From positions 591,842-655,841 of the forward strand of contig NZ_JAATIZ010000002.1 of assembly GCF_011927625.1 (NCBI RefSeq): a DNA stretch of 64,000 bases, given 5' to 3'. The notes under the pieces are model-generated. The model was not told the origin of the DNA, did not search any database, and saw only the letters and a list, made by a program, of their open reading frames with translations. The translations under genes and the position numbers were made by a program. Shown here piece after piece: positions 16,030-23,848 of this stretch; the stretch's first letter is position 1; each line of letters opens with the position of its first letter. The DNA comes from Paenalcaligenes hominis. Its GTDB lineage: Bacteria > Pseudomonadota > Gammaproteobacteria > Burkholderiales > Burkholderiaceae_B.

Positions 16030-17792
16030 AGTTCGGCTCCTAAATAAGCCTCTAGGACTTTAGGATTGGCTTGGATTTCAGCTGGCGTGCCAGCAGCAAG
16101 CCATTGCCCAAACTCCATGACCACAACTTGGTCGGCAATACTCATTAAAAAATCCATATCGTGCTCGACAAGTAAGACGGCGACGCCATCGGCGCGTAGC
16201 TGGGTTAAGAGCTCGGCCAACTGCTGTTTTTCGTTGTGGCGCAACCCAGCAGCGGGCTCGTCGAGCATGAGCAAAATAGGGTCTGCACACAGCGCCCGCG
16301 CAATTTCAATAATGCGTTGCTGCCCTAACGCCACATCACCCGCTCGCATAGATTGATAGGGCGTCAAACCGCAGCGTTCAATTTGACGTTGTGCCTCGGC
16401 GAGTATTTGTTGTTCTTCGGCCCGATCTAAACGCCACGCGGACTGCACAAAGTTTTTATGGCCTCGCAAATGCGCACCCAAAGCCACGTTTTCAAGCACG
16501 GTCATGTCCAGATTTAAGCGTACGTGCTGAAAAGTGCGACTTAACCCTAGGGCAGCAATTTCTCTGGCACTTTTTTGCTGAATAGGTTGACCTAAGAATT
16601 CAATTTGCCCTTCTGTGGCGGACGATACCCCAGAAATGCAGTTGAACAGTGTACTTTTACCGGCTCCGTTAGGCCCAATCAGAGCGGTAATTTGACCCGC
16701 CTTTAGCGTAAGACTCATTTGGTTATTTGCTACCAGACCACCAAAGCGTTTGGTCACATTTTTTACGCGTAATAGTTCAGAACCAGCGGGGGGCAACGTA
16801 CGTGTGGCTAATGCTGGCGCCTCGGCATGCACCACAATAGGTTTTTCTACCCAGCGTTTGGGTAAAAAGCGGGCGACAAAACTCCATAACCCAAAGCGTG
16901 CCTTATGCAGCAGCACCACTACCAGCACAGCAAATACCACGCCTTCGATATTACTTGTACTGCCCATTAAAGATGGCAGCCATTCCTGTAGCACCTGCTT
17001 TAACGACAGCACGACCCCTGCCCCAAGCACTGCGCCCCATACACTACCAATACCACCCAATACGGCCATGAATAAAAACTCAATGCCCGCATTTAATGAA
17101 AAGGGCGTAGGGCTTATAAAACGCTGCATATGCGCAAACAACCAGCCTGACACGCATGCCAACTGCGCCGCAATAAGGAACAGAACAATGCGGTAATACG
17201 AGGTTTTAATGCCCATCGCGGCACTCATCCCTGGATTAGCCAAGCTGCGCATCGCGCGGCCTTCACGCGAACGCAACATATTTTGACTGCACCAAATGGC
17301 CACAAGCAACACCGCCCAAATGACGGCTAAAAAAGAGCCAGGACTCCGTATCTCCCATTCAAAAAAAGGAATATTTGGGATACCCGCTATGCCACTGTGC
17401 GCCCCGAGCTTTTCGCTGCTACCAAATAAAAAGTAAATGCTAATCCCCCACGCCAAGGTTCCGAGCGGCAAGTATTGGCTAGATAAGCTCATGGTTACCC
17501 AACCTAAAAATAACGCTAAAGTGCTGACTAAAGTTAAAGCCACTAACAACGTTAGCCATGGTGAGGTGCCATATACGGTAGTCATATATGCCGTTGTATA
17601 CGCCCCTAACCCCACAAAAGCAGCCTGCCCAAACGAGGTCATAGCACCTACCCCCGTTAACAGGACCAAGCCCACCGCAACGAGGGCAGCTAAACCAATG
17701 TAGTTCAGCATCGTAATTTGAAAATTTGTTAATACAGTTTGAAGTAGCAGCAAAGCTATAAAACCCAAACCATACGCTAATAGGCTTCGCAT
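16026..17792 (-). CDS. Fused ABC permease and ATPase, LivM-LivG type
   Basis: A 588-residue fusion. Residues 1-300 are the LivM-type permease (about nine helices, with the loop ANPGMSAAMGIKTSYYRIVLFLIAAQLACVSGWLFAHM and the GGIGSVWGAVLGA segment). Residues 335-588 are the LivG-type ATPase, with Walker A GPNGAGKSTLFN, ALSRTFQHVRL, a degenerate signature VALGQQRIIEIARAL and Walker B ILLMLDEPAAGL, then VLLVEHDMDFLM. LivM and LivG are separate in E. coli; fused forms occur in several proteobacteria. It lies 4 bases after livH. The transporter therefore has LivH, LivM-G, LivF and the binding protein, and should import an aromatic acid for Fcs. Confidence 0.92.
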   Translation of the reverse strand: MRSLLAYGLGFIALLLLQTVLTNFQITMLNYIGLAALVAVGLVLLTGVGAMTSFGQAAFVGLGAYTTAYMTTVYGTSPWLTLLVALTLVSTLALFLGWVTMSLSSQYLPLGTLAWGISIYFLFGSSEKLGAHSGIAGIPNIPFFEWEIRSPGSFLAVIWAVLLVAIWCSQNMLRSREGRAMRSLANPGMSAAMGIKTSYYRIVLFLIAAQLACVSGWLFAHMQRFISPTPFSLNAGIEFLFMAVLGGIGSVWGAVLGAGVVLSLKQVLQEWLPSLMGSTSNIEGVVFAVLVVVLLHKARFGLWSFVARFLPKRWVEKPIVVHAEAPALATRTLPPAGSELLRVKNVTKRFGGLVANNQMSLTLKAGQITALIGPNGAGKSTLFNCISGVSSATEGQIEFLGQPIQQKSAREIAALGLSRTFQHVRLNLDMTVLENVALGAHLRGHKNFVQSAWRLDRAEEQQILAEAQRQIERCGLTPYQSMRAGDVALGQQRIIEIARALCADPILLMLDEPAAGLRHNEKQQLAELLTQLRADGVAVLLVEHDMDFLMSIADQVVVMEFGQWLAAGTPAEIQANPKVLEAYLGAEL

Positions 17793-17796
17793 ACTA

Positions 17797-18834
17797 TCAA
17801 TCCTCGTCGGAGTGGGTTGCTCCGATGGAGCGCACCAACAAAATAGGAATAATCAATGTGAATACAATGACCTCTTTATAGGCACTGGCCCAAAAAGCCC
17901 CGAATGTTTCCAAAAATGCGATCACCAACGCCCCCACTACAGCCAGTGGGAAACTCATTAGGCCACCAAAAATAGCCGCCACGAAGCCTTTTAAGCCCGC
18001 CAAAAAGCCACTGTCGTAGTAAATTAAAGTCAATGGCGAGGCCAAAATGCCGCCTAGCGCTCCGATAAAGGCAGCCACCCCAAACGCCAACTTGCCAGCC
18101 ATTTCAGTAGGGATGCCAACCAACCGAGCCCCTAAACGGTTGACTGCCGTAGCACGTAAGGCTTTGCCATAAAAGCTTTTCTCAAAAAACACGTACAGCA
18201 GTACCATTACCAAAATCGTGACACTGATAATCCATAAGGCTTGGTACGACACAAAGGTACCTAGCATTTCCACCAGGCCATCGGTAAAGTTAGGCGTCCG
18301 ATTGGCATCCGCGCCAAACATATACAAGCCCAAACTGAGAAAAGCAATATGGACGGCCATGGCTAAAATTAATAGAAATAGATTGGATTGATTAGCGACA
18401 GGCTGAAAGACGACGCGGTACAAATAAATGCCCATGGGAAAAGTAATGAGCAAGGACAGAAGGATCTGCACGACTAAAGCCAGTTGGTCGACGGCTGGAA
18501 AGAGCCAGAGCGCAACCAAAACCAACACCGGCGCACTGAAAGTCCAGGCCAGTCGTTTCAACAAGGTATCCATCTCGTCGTTACGCCAACAAGTGTGCAC
18601 GTCGGCACAAGCACTTAGCACGGCTAGCCCCCACAGCAACCATACGGTAGCAGGGGTATGACCTGCTTGCAGGCCCATTAAGGTCAGGGCGCCAAACGCA
18701 ACAAATTCCCCTTGGGGTAAGAAAATAACGCGGGTCACGGTAAAAACCAAAACCAGCGCTAACGCTAACAAGGCATAAATGGCAGCATTAGTTAGGGCGT
18801 CTACGCTTAACATCATAAAGACGTCGTAATTCAT
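17797..18834 (-). CDS. livH: ABC transporter permease, LivH type
   Basis: A membrane protein of 345 residues. The start at 18834 makes a 4-base ATGA overlap with the fcs stop; the longer frame to 18864 would run into fcs. LivH features are SVDALTNAAIYALLALALVLVFTVTRVIFLPQGEF at the N-terminus and ATAVNRLGARLVGIPTEMAGKLAFGVAAFIGALGGILASPL in the second half. It is about 50 residues longer than ordinary LivH because of an extra segment after the second helix (about residues 60-115), rich in charged residues and ending in a hydrophobic stretch. It forms the membrane channel with the LivM part of the fusion. Confidence 0.9.
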   Translation of the reverse strand: MNYDVFMMLSVDALTNAAIYALLALALVLVFTVTRVIFLPQGEFVAFGALTLMGLQAGHTPATVWLLWGLAVLSACADVHTCWRNDEMDTLLKRLAWTFSAPVLVLVALWLFPAVDQLALVVQILLSLLITFPMGIYLYRVVFQPVANQSNLFLLILAMAVHIAFLSLGLYMFGADANRTPNFTDGLVEMLGTFVSYQALWIISVTILVMVLLYVFFEKSFYGKALRATAVNRLGARLVGIPTEMAGKLAFGVAAFIGALGGILASPLTLIYYDSGFLAGLKGFVAAIFGGLMSFPLAVVGALVIAFLETFGAFWASAYKEVIVFTLIIPILLVRSIGATHSDED

Positions 18835-20723
18835 GCCATTTCCCCTAGAGGCGCCCTTACCCACTCGATGCGCTCTGCGTCGTCTTTGGCATAAAGGCGT
18901 GCAATCAGCTCTGCACGGCGCGCTAGAATAGCCCGCTGATTGAATGAGCCTTTATCTGTGAGTTCGTGGTGATCCAAGGACGGCGCCTCGTCCATTAAGC
19001 GAATAAAGCTGACGCGGCGAGAGCTACCTGCTACGCCCTGATTTAAACGCTGTAAAAAGTCATGAAAATACGCTTTAACCTCGGGCTGCACACACAGTTG
19101 GGCCAAAGATAATTTAGAGGTAGAGGCCGACAGCAGTTTTTGTGTCTCGTGTTCGCGTAGAAAAACCAATAACCCGATTTCATCTTGATTTAAGCCACAG
19201 ACGGCTACATCCCAAATATACGGCGCACCCAATAAAATGGCGCGGCTGCGCAAAGGCCCTACACTCACAAACGTACCTGTGCTGAGCTTGAAGTCTTCGG
19301 CTAAGCGACCATCAAAACGTAACCCTAACTCGGGTTGCTGCGGGTCACAAAATGCTACGGCGTCGCCGGTGCAGTAGTAGCCTTCCTCGTCAAACACAGC
19401 CGCAGTGGCTTGGGGGTCACGCCAATACCCGGGCATCACATGCGGACCTTGAATGCGTATTTCTAGTTTATCTTCGTTAGGAACTAGCTTAATTTTGCAT
19501 CCTGGCGCTGGTAAACCGATATACGCAGCGCCCACCATCGGGCCGGTAGTAAACACACTAGAAGGTGAGGTTTCTGTCATGCCTAAGCCTGACAACATAC
19601 GAATGGCCCGCCCGCAATGCTGAGCACTAACACGGTCTAGCTTTTCCCAGACGGCATCAGACAACCCCGCACCCGCAAAATAAAAAAACTGCATATTTTT
19701 ATAAAAACGCTCGCGCAACTGCTTATCGTGTTCCAACGCATCAGCCAATACATCCCAGCCTTTAGGGACTGTTAAATAGGTAGTGGGCGAAATGTCTTTT
19801 AAATTACGTAAGGTTCGCGCAAAGCCAGCTTCGGTAGGTAAGCCATCATCCAAATATAAGGTGCCTCCATTCGACATCACAATGCCCACATTATGACTGC
19901 CCCCAAAGGTATGGCTCCAAGGCAGCCAATCCACCAAAATTGGAGGCGTTGTGCCAAAGCAGGGAAAGGTTTGTAATAACATTTGCTGATTGGCACACAG
20001 CATTTGATGGGTGGTGGTCACGGCTTTAGGCGCACTGGTCGACCCCGAAGTAAACAGAAACTTAGCGATGGTATCGGGTTGAATTGCCTGATAATGCGCT
20101 GCCACGGCCTGGGTAATAGGGGTAGTCAGCAGCGTATCAAACCCATAGGTGCGACGCGTGCGCTGAAAGCTGCCTTGCGCAGAAATGAGTGCTACGTCAT
20201 CGGCAACAACGGCTGCAATCGCGTTGCTATAGGCATTCGCGTCTGACACGAAGACTGCGCCCGGCGTAATGATTTGCATAATATGAGCGAGACGATCATA
20301 ACGACGTGCCAGTAACGAGTAGGCTGTAGAAATTGGCGCATAAGGCACCCCCACATGCTGAGCCGCTAAGGCTAATTGCAAATGAGCAATGTCATTGCCA
20401 GACAAAATAGCCAGCGGGCGCTCTGCGCTGAGACCTAAATTAAGCAAAGCTTGGCCTAAATGCTGCACGGCCGAATACATGGCGCCATAACTGACTCGAA
20501 TCCATGCATCGGTATCGGGACACCGCTCAGCCACAAAAGTACGATCGGGATGTTGGGTAGCCCCACGAACTAGCGCATCGGTAATGCGTCGATCATAGGG
20601 TGCTAGCGCTTGCTGTAAATGCATGCGCCACACCCCATTTTCCTCTTTATGTACCACAGGCTCTGATTGCAATATCTCCACCTGCCGGTAACGCTTACTA
20701 TCCAGCGGTTTGATCGTACTCAT
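18831..20723 (-). CDS. fcs: Feruloyl-CoA (hydroxycinnamoyl-CoA) synthase
   Basis: A 630-residue acyl-adenylate-forming enzyme. It has the P-loop FLFTSGSTSAPKAVTTTH, then LVDWLPWSHTFGGSHNVG, the GMTETSPSS motif and DGRLAEDFKLSTGTFVSV near the C-terminal hinge. FKLSTGTFVSVGPLR and the late hydrophilic domain are characteristic of the feruloyl-CoA synthase subgroup, which is longer than ordinary CoA ligases. The ATG at 20723 is preferred because GAGG sits 6 bases upstream; an ATG two codons earlier touches the GAGG. It activates ferulate, p-coumarate or caffeate with ATP and CoA to feed Ech, whose gene is 43 bases upstream. Confidence 0.9.
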   Translation of the reverse strand: MSTIKPLDSKRYRQVEILQSEPVVHKEENGVWRMHLQQALAPYDRRITDALVRGATQHPDRTFVAERCPDTDAWIRVSYGAMYSAVQHLGQALLNLGLSAERPLAILSGNDIAHLQLALAAQHVGVPYAPISTAYSLLARRYDRLAHIMQIITPGAVFVSDANAYSNAIAAVVADDVALISAQGSFQRTRRTYGFDTLLTTPITQAVAAHYQAIQPDTIAKFLFTSGSTSAPKAVTTTHQMLCANQQMLLQTFPCFGTTPPILVDWLPWSHTFGGSHNVGIVMSNGGTLYLDDGLPTEAGFARTLRNLKDISPTTYLTVPKGWDVLADALEHDKQLRERFYKNMQFFYFAGAGLSDAVWEKLDRVSAQHCGRAIRMLSGLGMTETSPSSVFTTGPMVGAAYIGLPAPGCKIKLVPNEDKLEIRIQGPHVMPGYWRDPQATAAVFDEEGYYCTGDAVAFCDPQQPELGLRFDGRLAEDFKLSTGTFVSVGPLRSRAILLGAPYIWDVAVCGLNQDEIGLLVFLREHETQKLLSASTSKLSLAQLCVQPEVKAYFHDFLQRLNQGVAGSSRRVSFIRLMDEAPSLDHHELTDKGSFNQRAILARRAELIARLYAKDDAERIEWVRAPLGEMA

Positions 20724-20766
20724 TGTCATCCTCGTCTTTGGTTTTTAGTCTAGCGCGTTGTTTTTA

Positions 20767-21600
20767 TTAGGAGCGCTTGTAGGCTTGTAAGCCGGGTTTA
20801 ATGCTTTTCTCATCCAAAAACTGCTTGAGTCCTTCTTTGCGCCCTTGTTCTTGGTCACGGTAATTGGATTGGTCCGTTTTGGCGTAGAGGTAGTCTTCAC
20901 CCTGTTCCCAAGTTAGTTCGCGGCAGCGCTTGAAGCCATGCTTTGCAATACGAAGTACCGTGGGATTTTTTTCCAGTAAAGACTGAGCTAAACGTATGAC
21001 TTCGTCTTTTAACTGTGTAAGCGGCACACTTTTATTTACTAGCCCCATTTGTTCTGCTTGTTTGCCCGTCCATGTTTCCCCCGTCATGATGTAGTACAGC
21101 GCATTACGATGGCCCATGGTATCGGCAACGGCTTTGCTTACCAAGTTTCCTGGAGGAATGCCCCAGTTCACCTCAGATAAACCAAATACGGCCTCGTCGG
21201 CAGCGATCGCTAAATCACAGGCTACAAGAGGGGAAAAACCGCCCCCAAAACACCAACCATTCACCATAGCAATGGTTGGCTTGTTATAAAAACGCAATTG
21301 ATGCCATTGCCAACGTGAACACTCCCGGCGAATGCGCTCTTGATACACGTCAGATTTGCCATCAGTTTCACGGAAATATTCTTTTAGGTCCATGCCTGCT
21401 GTCCAAGCGTCGCCCGCGCCCGTCAACACCACCACACCGACCTCATCGTCTAGCTCAAGTTCATCCAAGACCTCGGCCATTTCTCGGTTTAGCGTAGGAC
21501 TCATGGCGTTGCGCTTTTCAGGACGGTTTAGTGTTACCCAACCAATTTTGTTTTCCACTGCTACATGGACCGTAGCCCAGCGATTTTCATAATTCGACAT
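20767..21600 (-). CDS. ech: p-Hydroxycinnamoyl-CoA hydratase/lyase (feruloyl-CoA hydratase-lyase)
   Basis: A 277-residue crotonase. From the chosen start (MSNYENRW, AGAGAG just upstream) it aligns residue for residue from memory with the Pseudomonas enzyme: Met70, Tyr75 in KEYFRE, Ser123 in GGGFSP and catalytic Glu143 in LSEVNWG; NPTVLRIAKHGFKRCRELTWEQGEDYLYAK and the ending KSIKPGLQAYKRS also fit. It hydrates feruloyl-, coumaroyl- or caffeoyl-CoA and cleaves the product to the aromatic aldehyde (for example vanillin) and acetyl-CoA. The frame continues 43 codons upstream, but those codons fall in the promoter region with the palindromes. It is the first gene of the operon. No vanillin dehydrogenase is in the window. 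Confidence 0.95.
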   Translation of the reverse strand: MSNYENRWATVHVAVENKIGWVTLNRPEKRNAMSPTLNREMAEVLDELELDDEVGVVVLTGAGDAWTAGMDLKEYFRETDGKSDVYQERIRRECSRWQWHQLRFYNKPTIAMVNGWCFGGGFSPLVACDLAIAADEAVFGLSEVNWGIPPGNLVSKAVADTMGHRNALYYIMTGETWTGKQAEQMGLVNKSVPLTQLKDEVIRLAQSLLEKNPTVLRIAKHGFKRCRELTWEQGEDYLYAKTDQSNYRDQEQGRKEGLKQFLDEKSIKPGLQAYKRS

Positions 21601-21614
21601 GCGTATCTCTCTTA

Positions 21615-21668
21615 TATCAGGAAGCCTGAGAAAAAAATAAGATACCCTATTTATCAGGTAGCCTGATA
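21615..21668. promoter_or_regulatory. Twin palindromic operators before ech
   Basis: Two copies of the same dyad lie just upstream of the ech start: TATCAGG-AAG-CCTGAGA (21615-21631, one outer mismatch) and TATCAGG-TAG-CCTGATA (21652-21668, perfect). Their centres are 37 bases apart. This size and layout suit a MarR dimer, so the MarR protein at 11796 is the best candidate ligand; the divergent TetR is the alternative. Confidence 0.65.
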
Positions 21669-21798
21669 TAAGGGTTAATACCACAGCTCCTACGCTGAAC
21701 CACAGCGGCTTTGAAGTAGTGCTACCCATAGCAAAGCAGAGCTTGTGTTTTGCCTACCAAGTAGTTAGACTGGGCTACCTATTTTTAAGAGATATGCT

Positions 21799-22392
21799 AT
21801 GTCAAATCCATCCCCACCACCCTCTAGCGCCCGACATAAGCTTCTACAGGCTGCCGCCGAGCTGTTCTATAACGACGGGCTTGGAGCGAGCGGCATTGAT
21901 GCCATTGTGAAGAAGGCAGGCGTAGCTAAAAAAAGCCTCTATAACAACTTTGAGTCAAAAAACGCATTAATTCTGGCGTATTTAGCACAGCGTCATGCCG
22001 AATGGTTAGCCTTATATGAGCACCGTTTAATCAATGCAGCGACTCCTACCGAGCGCGTGTTAGCCATCTTTGATGCTTATATTGACCATGCAGAATGGGG
22101 ATATGAAAAGGGCTTTAGAGGCTGCGGTGCCTTAAATGCGGCAGCAGAATTAAGCACCAGCCACCTCGGCCGTGACACCGTCCGTCACCAAAAAGAAGCC
22201 ATCCAAGCCCTACTGCATGAACACGTGACGGCATGTTTTCCTGCCGAAACAGAGCGCGTTGGTCTTCTTGCCCAGCACCTTGCTTTTTTACTCGAAGGCG
22301 CAGTAGTACGCGCTGGCCTTGAGGGGCGCAGCCGCTGTCTCTATGACGCTAAACGCATCGCTTCGGAGTTAATCAGCACATGGTCTCGTTAG
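21799..22392 (+). CDS. TetR-family transcriptional regulator
   Basis: A 197-residue protein with an N-terminal TetR helix-turn-helix (RHKLLQAAAELFYNDGLGASGIDAIVKKAGVAKKSLYNNFESKNALILAYL, residues 11-61) and a helical C-terminal ligand domain (GFRGCGALNAAAEL, AFLLEGAVVRAGLEG). Its end overlaps the EamA transporter gene by 13 bases, so the two are translated together; the regulator most likely controls that exporter. It is divergent from ech. The ligand is unknown. Confidence 0.87.
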   Translation: MSNPSPPPSSARHKLLQAAAELFYNDGLGASGIDAIVKKAGVAKKSLYNNFESKNALILAYLAQRHAEWLALYEHRLINAATPTERVLAIFDAYIDHAEWGYEKGFRGCGALNAAAELSTSHLGRDTVRHQKEAIQALLHEHVTACFPAETERVGLLAQHLAFLLEGAVVRAGLEGRSRCLYDAKRIASELISTWSR

Positions 22393-23303
22393 GTCTCGCC
22401 CCAAAAACGCTGGGCATTCTCAGTATTATTTTTGCCTCTTTTTTATGGGGTACCACAGGGGTCTCTGCTACGTTTGCGCCCACAGTGAATGCGTTAGCTA
22501 TCGGAGCGGCTGCGATGGGCATAGGGGGCTTACTTCAAGCTGTCTTAGCCTTGGGGTCTATACGACATCATCGCGCTCAGCTACAGGCCCAGCGTCGTTA
22601 TTATTTAGTGGGCGCCCTTGGAGTTGCGATTTATCCCTTAGCTTTTTATAGTTCGATGCGCTTGGCCGGTGTCACTATTGGCACGGTGGTGTCCATTGGC
22701 GCTGCCCCTGTTTTATCGTTTGTGATTGAAATGGTCATGGAGCAAGCACAGTTAACACGACGCTGGGTCATAGCGACCGCACTAGGGCTAGCCGGCATTA
22801 TCTGTTTATGTGTAGCAGACCGTGCTGCGCTGCCTATCAGCCCTTCGCAAGCCCAGCTTGCTCTCGGTATTGCCCTAGGATTAGTGGCTGCTTTTACCTA
22901 CGCTATGTACTCATGGGCAGCGCGCCGTTTGATCCAACACGGCGTAGCCAGCCGCGCGGCGATGGGCGCGATTTTTGGACTAGGAGGCCTACTCTTAATG
23001 CCAGTGCTCTTGGTGACGGGGGCAGCGTTTTTAGACTCATGGCAAAACCTAACCGTAGGACTATACATGGCATGTATTCCCATGTTTTTAGGCTATTTAT
23101 GCTTTGGTTATGGCTTGACCTATGTCCAAACCAGTACGGCCATTACCATTAGTCTCATTGAGCCCGTGGTAGCCGCTGTGCTCGCTGTGCTGCTGGTGGG
23201 CGAGCGCTTAGCGCTTTTTGGTTGGGTAGGTATTGGGTTGATCTGCTTTTGTTTAGTCTGTATTACGTGGCCCAGTCGTACCGCTAAGCCTCATAGGACC
23301 TAG
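22380..23303 (+). CDS. EamA/DMT-family exporter
   Basis: A 307-residue protein with ten predicted helices in two EamA repeats (ILSIIFASFLWGTTGVSATFAP near the start; ALGIALGLVAAFTYAMYSWAARRL and VQTSTAITISLIEPVVAAVLAVLLVGERL in the second repeat). It overlaps tetR and ends head-on with nsrR, sharing 4 bases at the stops. Members export amino acids or drugs. The tight link with a TetR regulator suggests ligand-induced efflux; the substrate cannot be read from the sequence. Confidence 0.83.
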   Translation: MVSLGLAPKTLGILSIIFASFLWGTTGVSATFAPTVNALAIGAAAMGIGGLLQAVLALGSIRHHRAQLQAQRRYYLVGALGVAIYPLAFYSSMRLAGVTIGTVVSIGAAPVLSFVIEMVMEQAQLTRRWVIATALGLAGIICLCVADRAALPISPSQAQLALGIALGLVAAFTYAMYSWAARRLIQHGVASRAAMGAIFGLGGLLLMPVLLVTGAAFLDSWQNLTVGLYMACIPMFLGYLCFGYGLTYVQTSTAITISLIEPVVAAVLAVLLVGERLALFGWVGIGLICFCLVCITWPSRTAKPHRT

Positions 23304-23752
23304 GGGGTTTTGTGGGCGTAGAAAGCCAGTGGGTGTTCTACCTCGACCGGTAATGGGGTGGGCAGTTGAATGTCTGCCAGGGTATAGCGTTTTAATGTCT
23401 GGATAAAAGCCACTTTGGCTTCGTACAAAACGCGTTTTAATTGACAGCTCACTGTGATTGCACAGGTATTGTTCTTTCCAAAACACTCAACAATGTCTAG
23501 TGGCTCTAATACCTCGATGAGCTGGCCTAAGTTAATCAATGCAGGCGCTTTACTAAGGCGCAGCCCTCCATTCTTTCCACGAATCCCTTGTAAGTAGCCG
23601 GCTTGAGTCAACCCCGCTACCACTTTGGCTAAATGGGTGCGGGAAATGGAATAATAGTTGGCTATTTCGGTAATGTTCACCAAGCGGTCAGGGTGGGCGG
23701 CTGCGTAAAGCAACGTACGGATAGAGTAATCGGTGTACTGAGTGAGTTGCAT
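23300..23752 (-). CDS. nsrR: Rrf2-family nitric-oxide sensor NsrR
   Basis: A 150-residue Rrf2 regulator. It has the N-terminal helix-turn-helix (VNITEIANYYSISRTHLAKVVAGLTQAGYLQGIRGKNGGLRLS), three cysteines at 90, 97 and 103 (ECFGKNNTC-AITVSC) that bind the Fe-S cluster, and Asp8, which is a cluster ligand in characterised NsrR. The C-terminal YTLADIQL also fits NsrR. The spacing C-x6-C-x5-C is slightly wider than in E. coli. NO damages the cluster and releases repression. It is divergent from hmp, with a 20-base perfect palindrome between them, as expected for its target. Confidence 0.9.
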   Translation of the reverse strand: MQLTQYTDYSIRTLLYAAAHPDRLVNITEIANYYSISRTHLAKVVAGLTQAGYLQGIRGKNGGLRLSKAPALINLGQLIEVLEPLDIVECFGKNNTCAITVSCQLKRVLYEAKVAFIQTLKRYTLADIQLPTPLPVEVEHPLAFYAHKTP

Positions 23753-23802
23753 GGCCGTCCAAATAAAGAAATGTATAACAATAAATATAACATTACTTTT
23801 AG

Positions 23803-23822
23803 AGTCATGTTATAACATGACT
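23803..23822. promoter_or_regulatory. Perfect palindrome, probable NsrR operator
   Basis: AGTCATGTTA followed by its exact reverse complement lies 27 bases before the hmp ATG. A weaker related dyad (ATGTATAAC...TATAACAT, about 23771-23793) lies closer to nsrR. Position, AT-rich core and 20-base size fit an NsrR dimer site controlling both divergent genes. Confidence 0.7.
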
Positions 23823-23848
23823 ATTATATTCATCTTTAAGGAAGCCTC

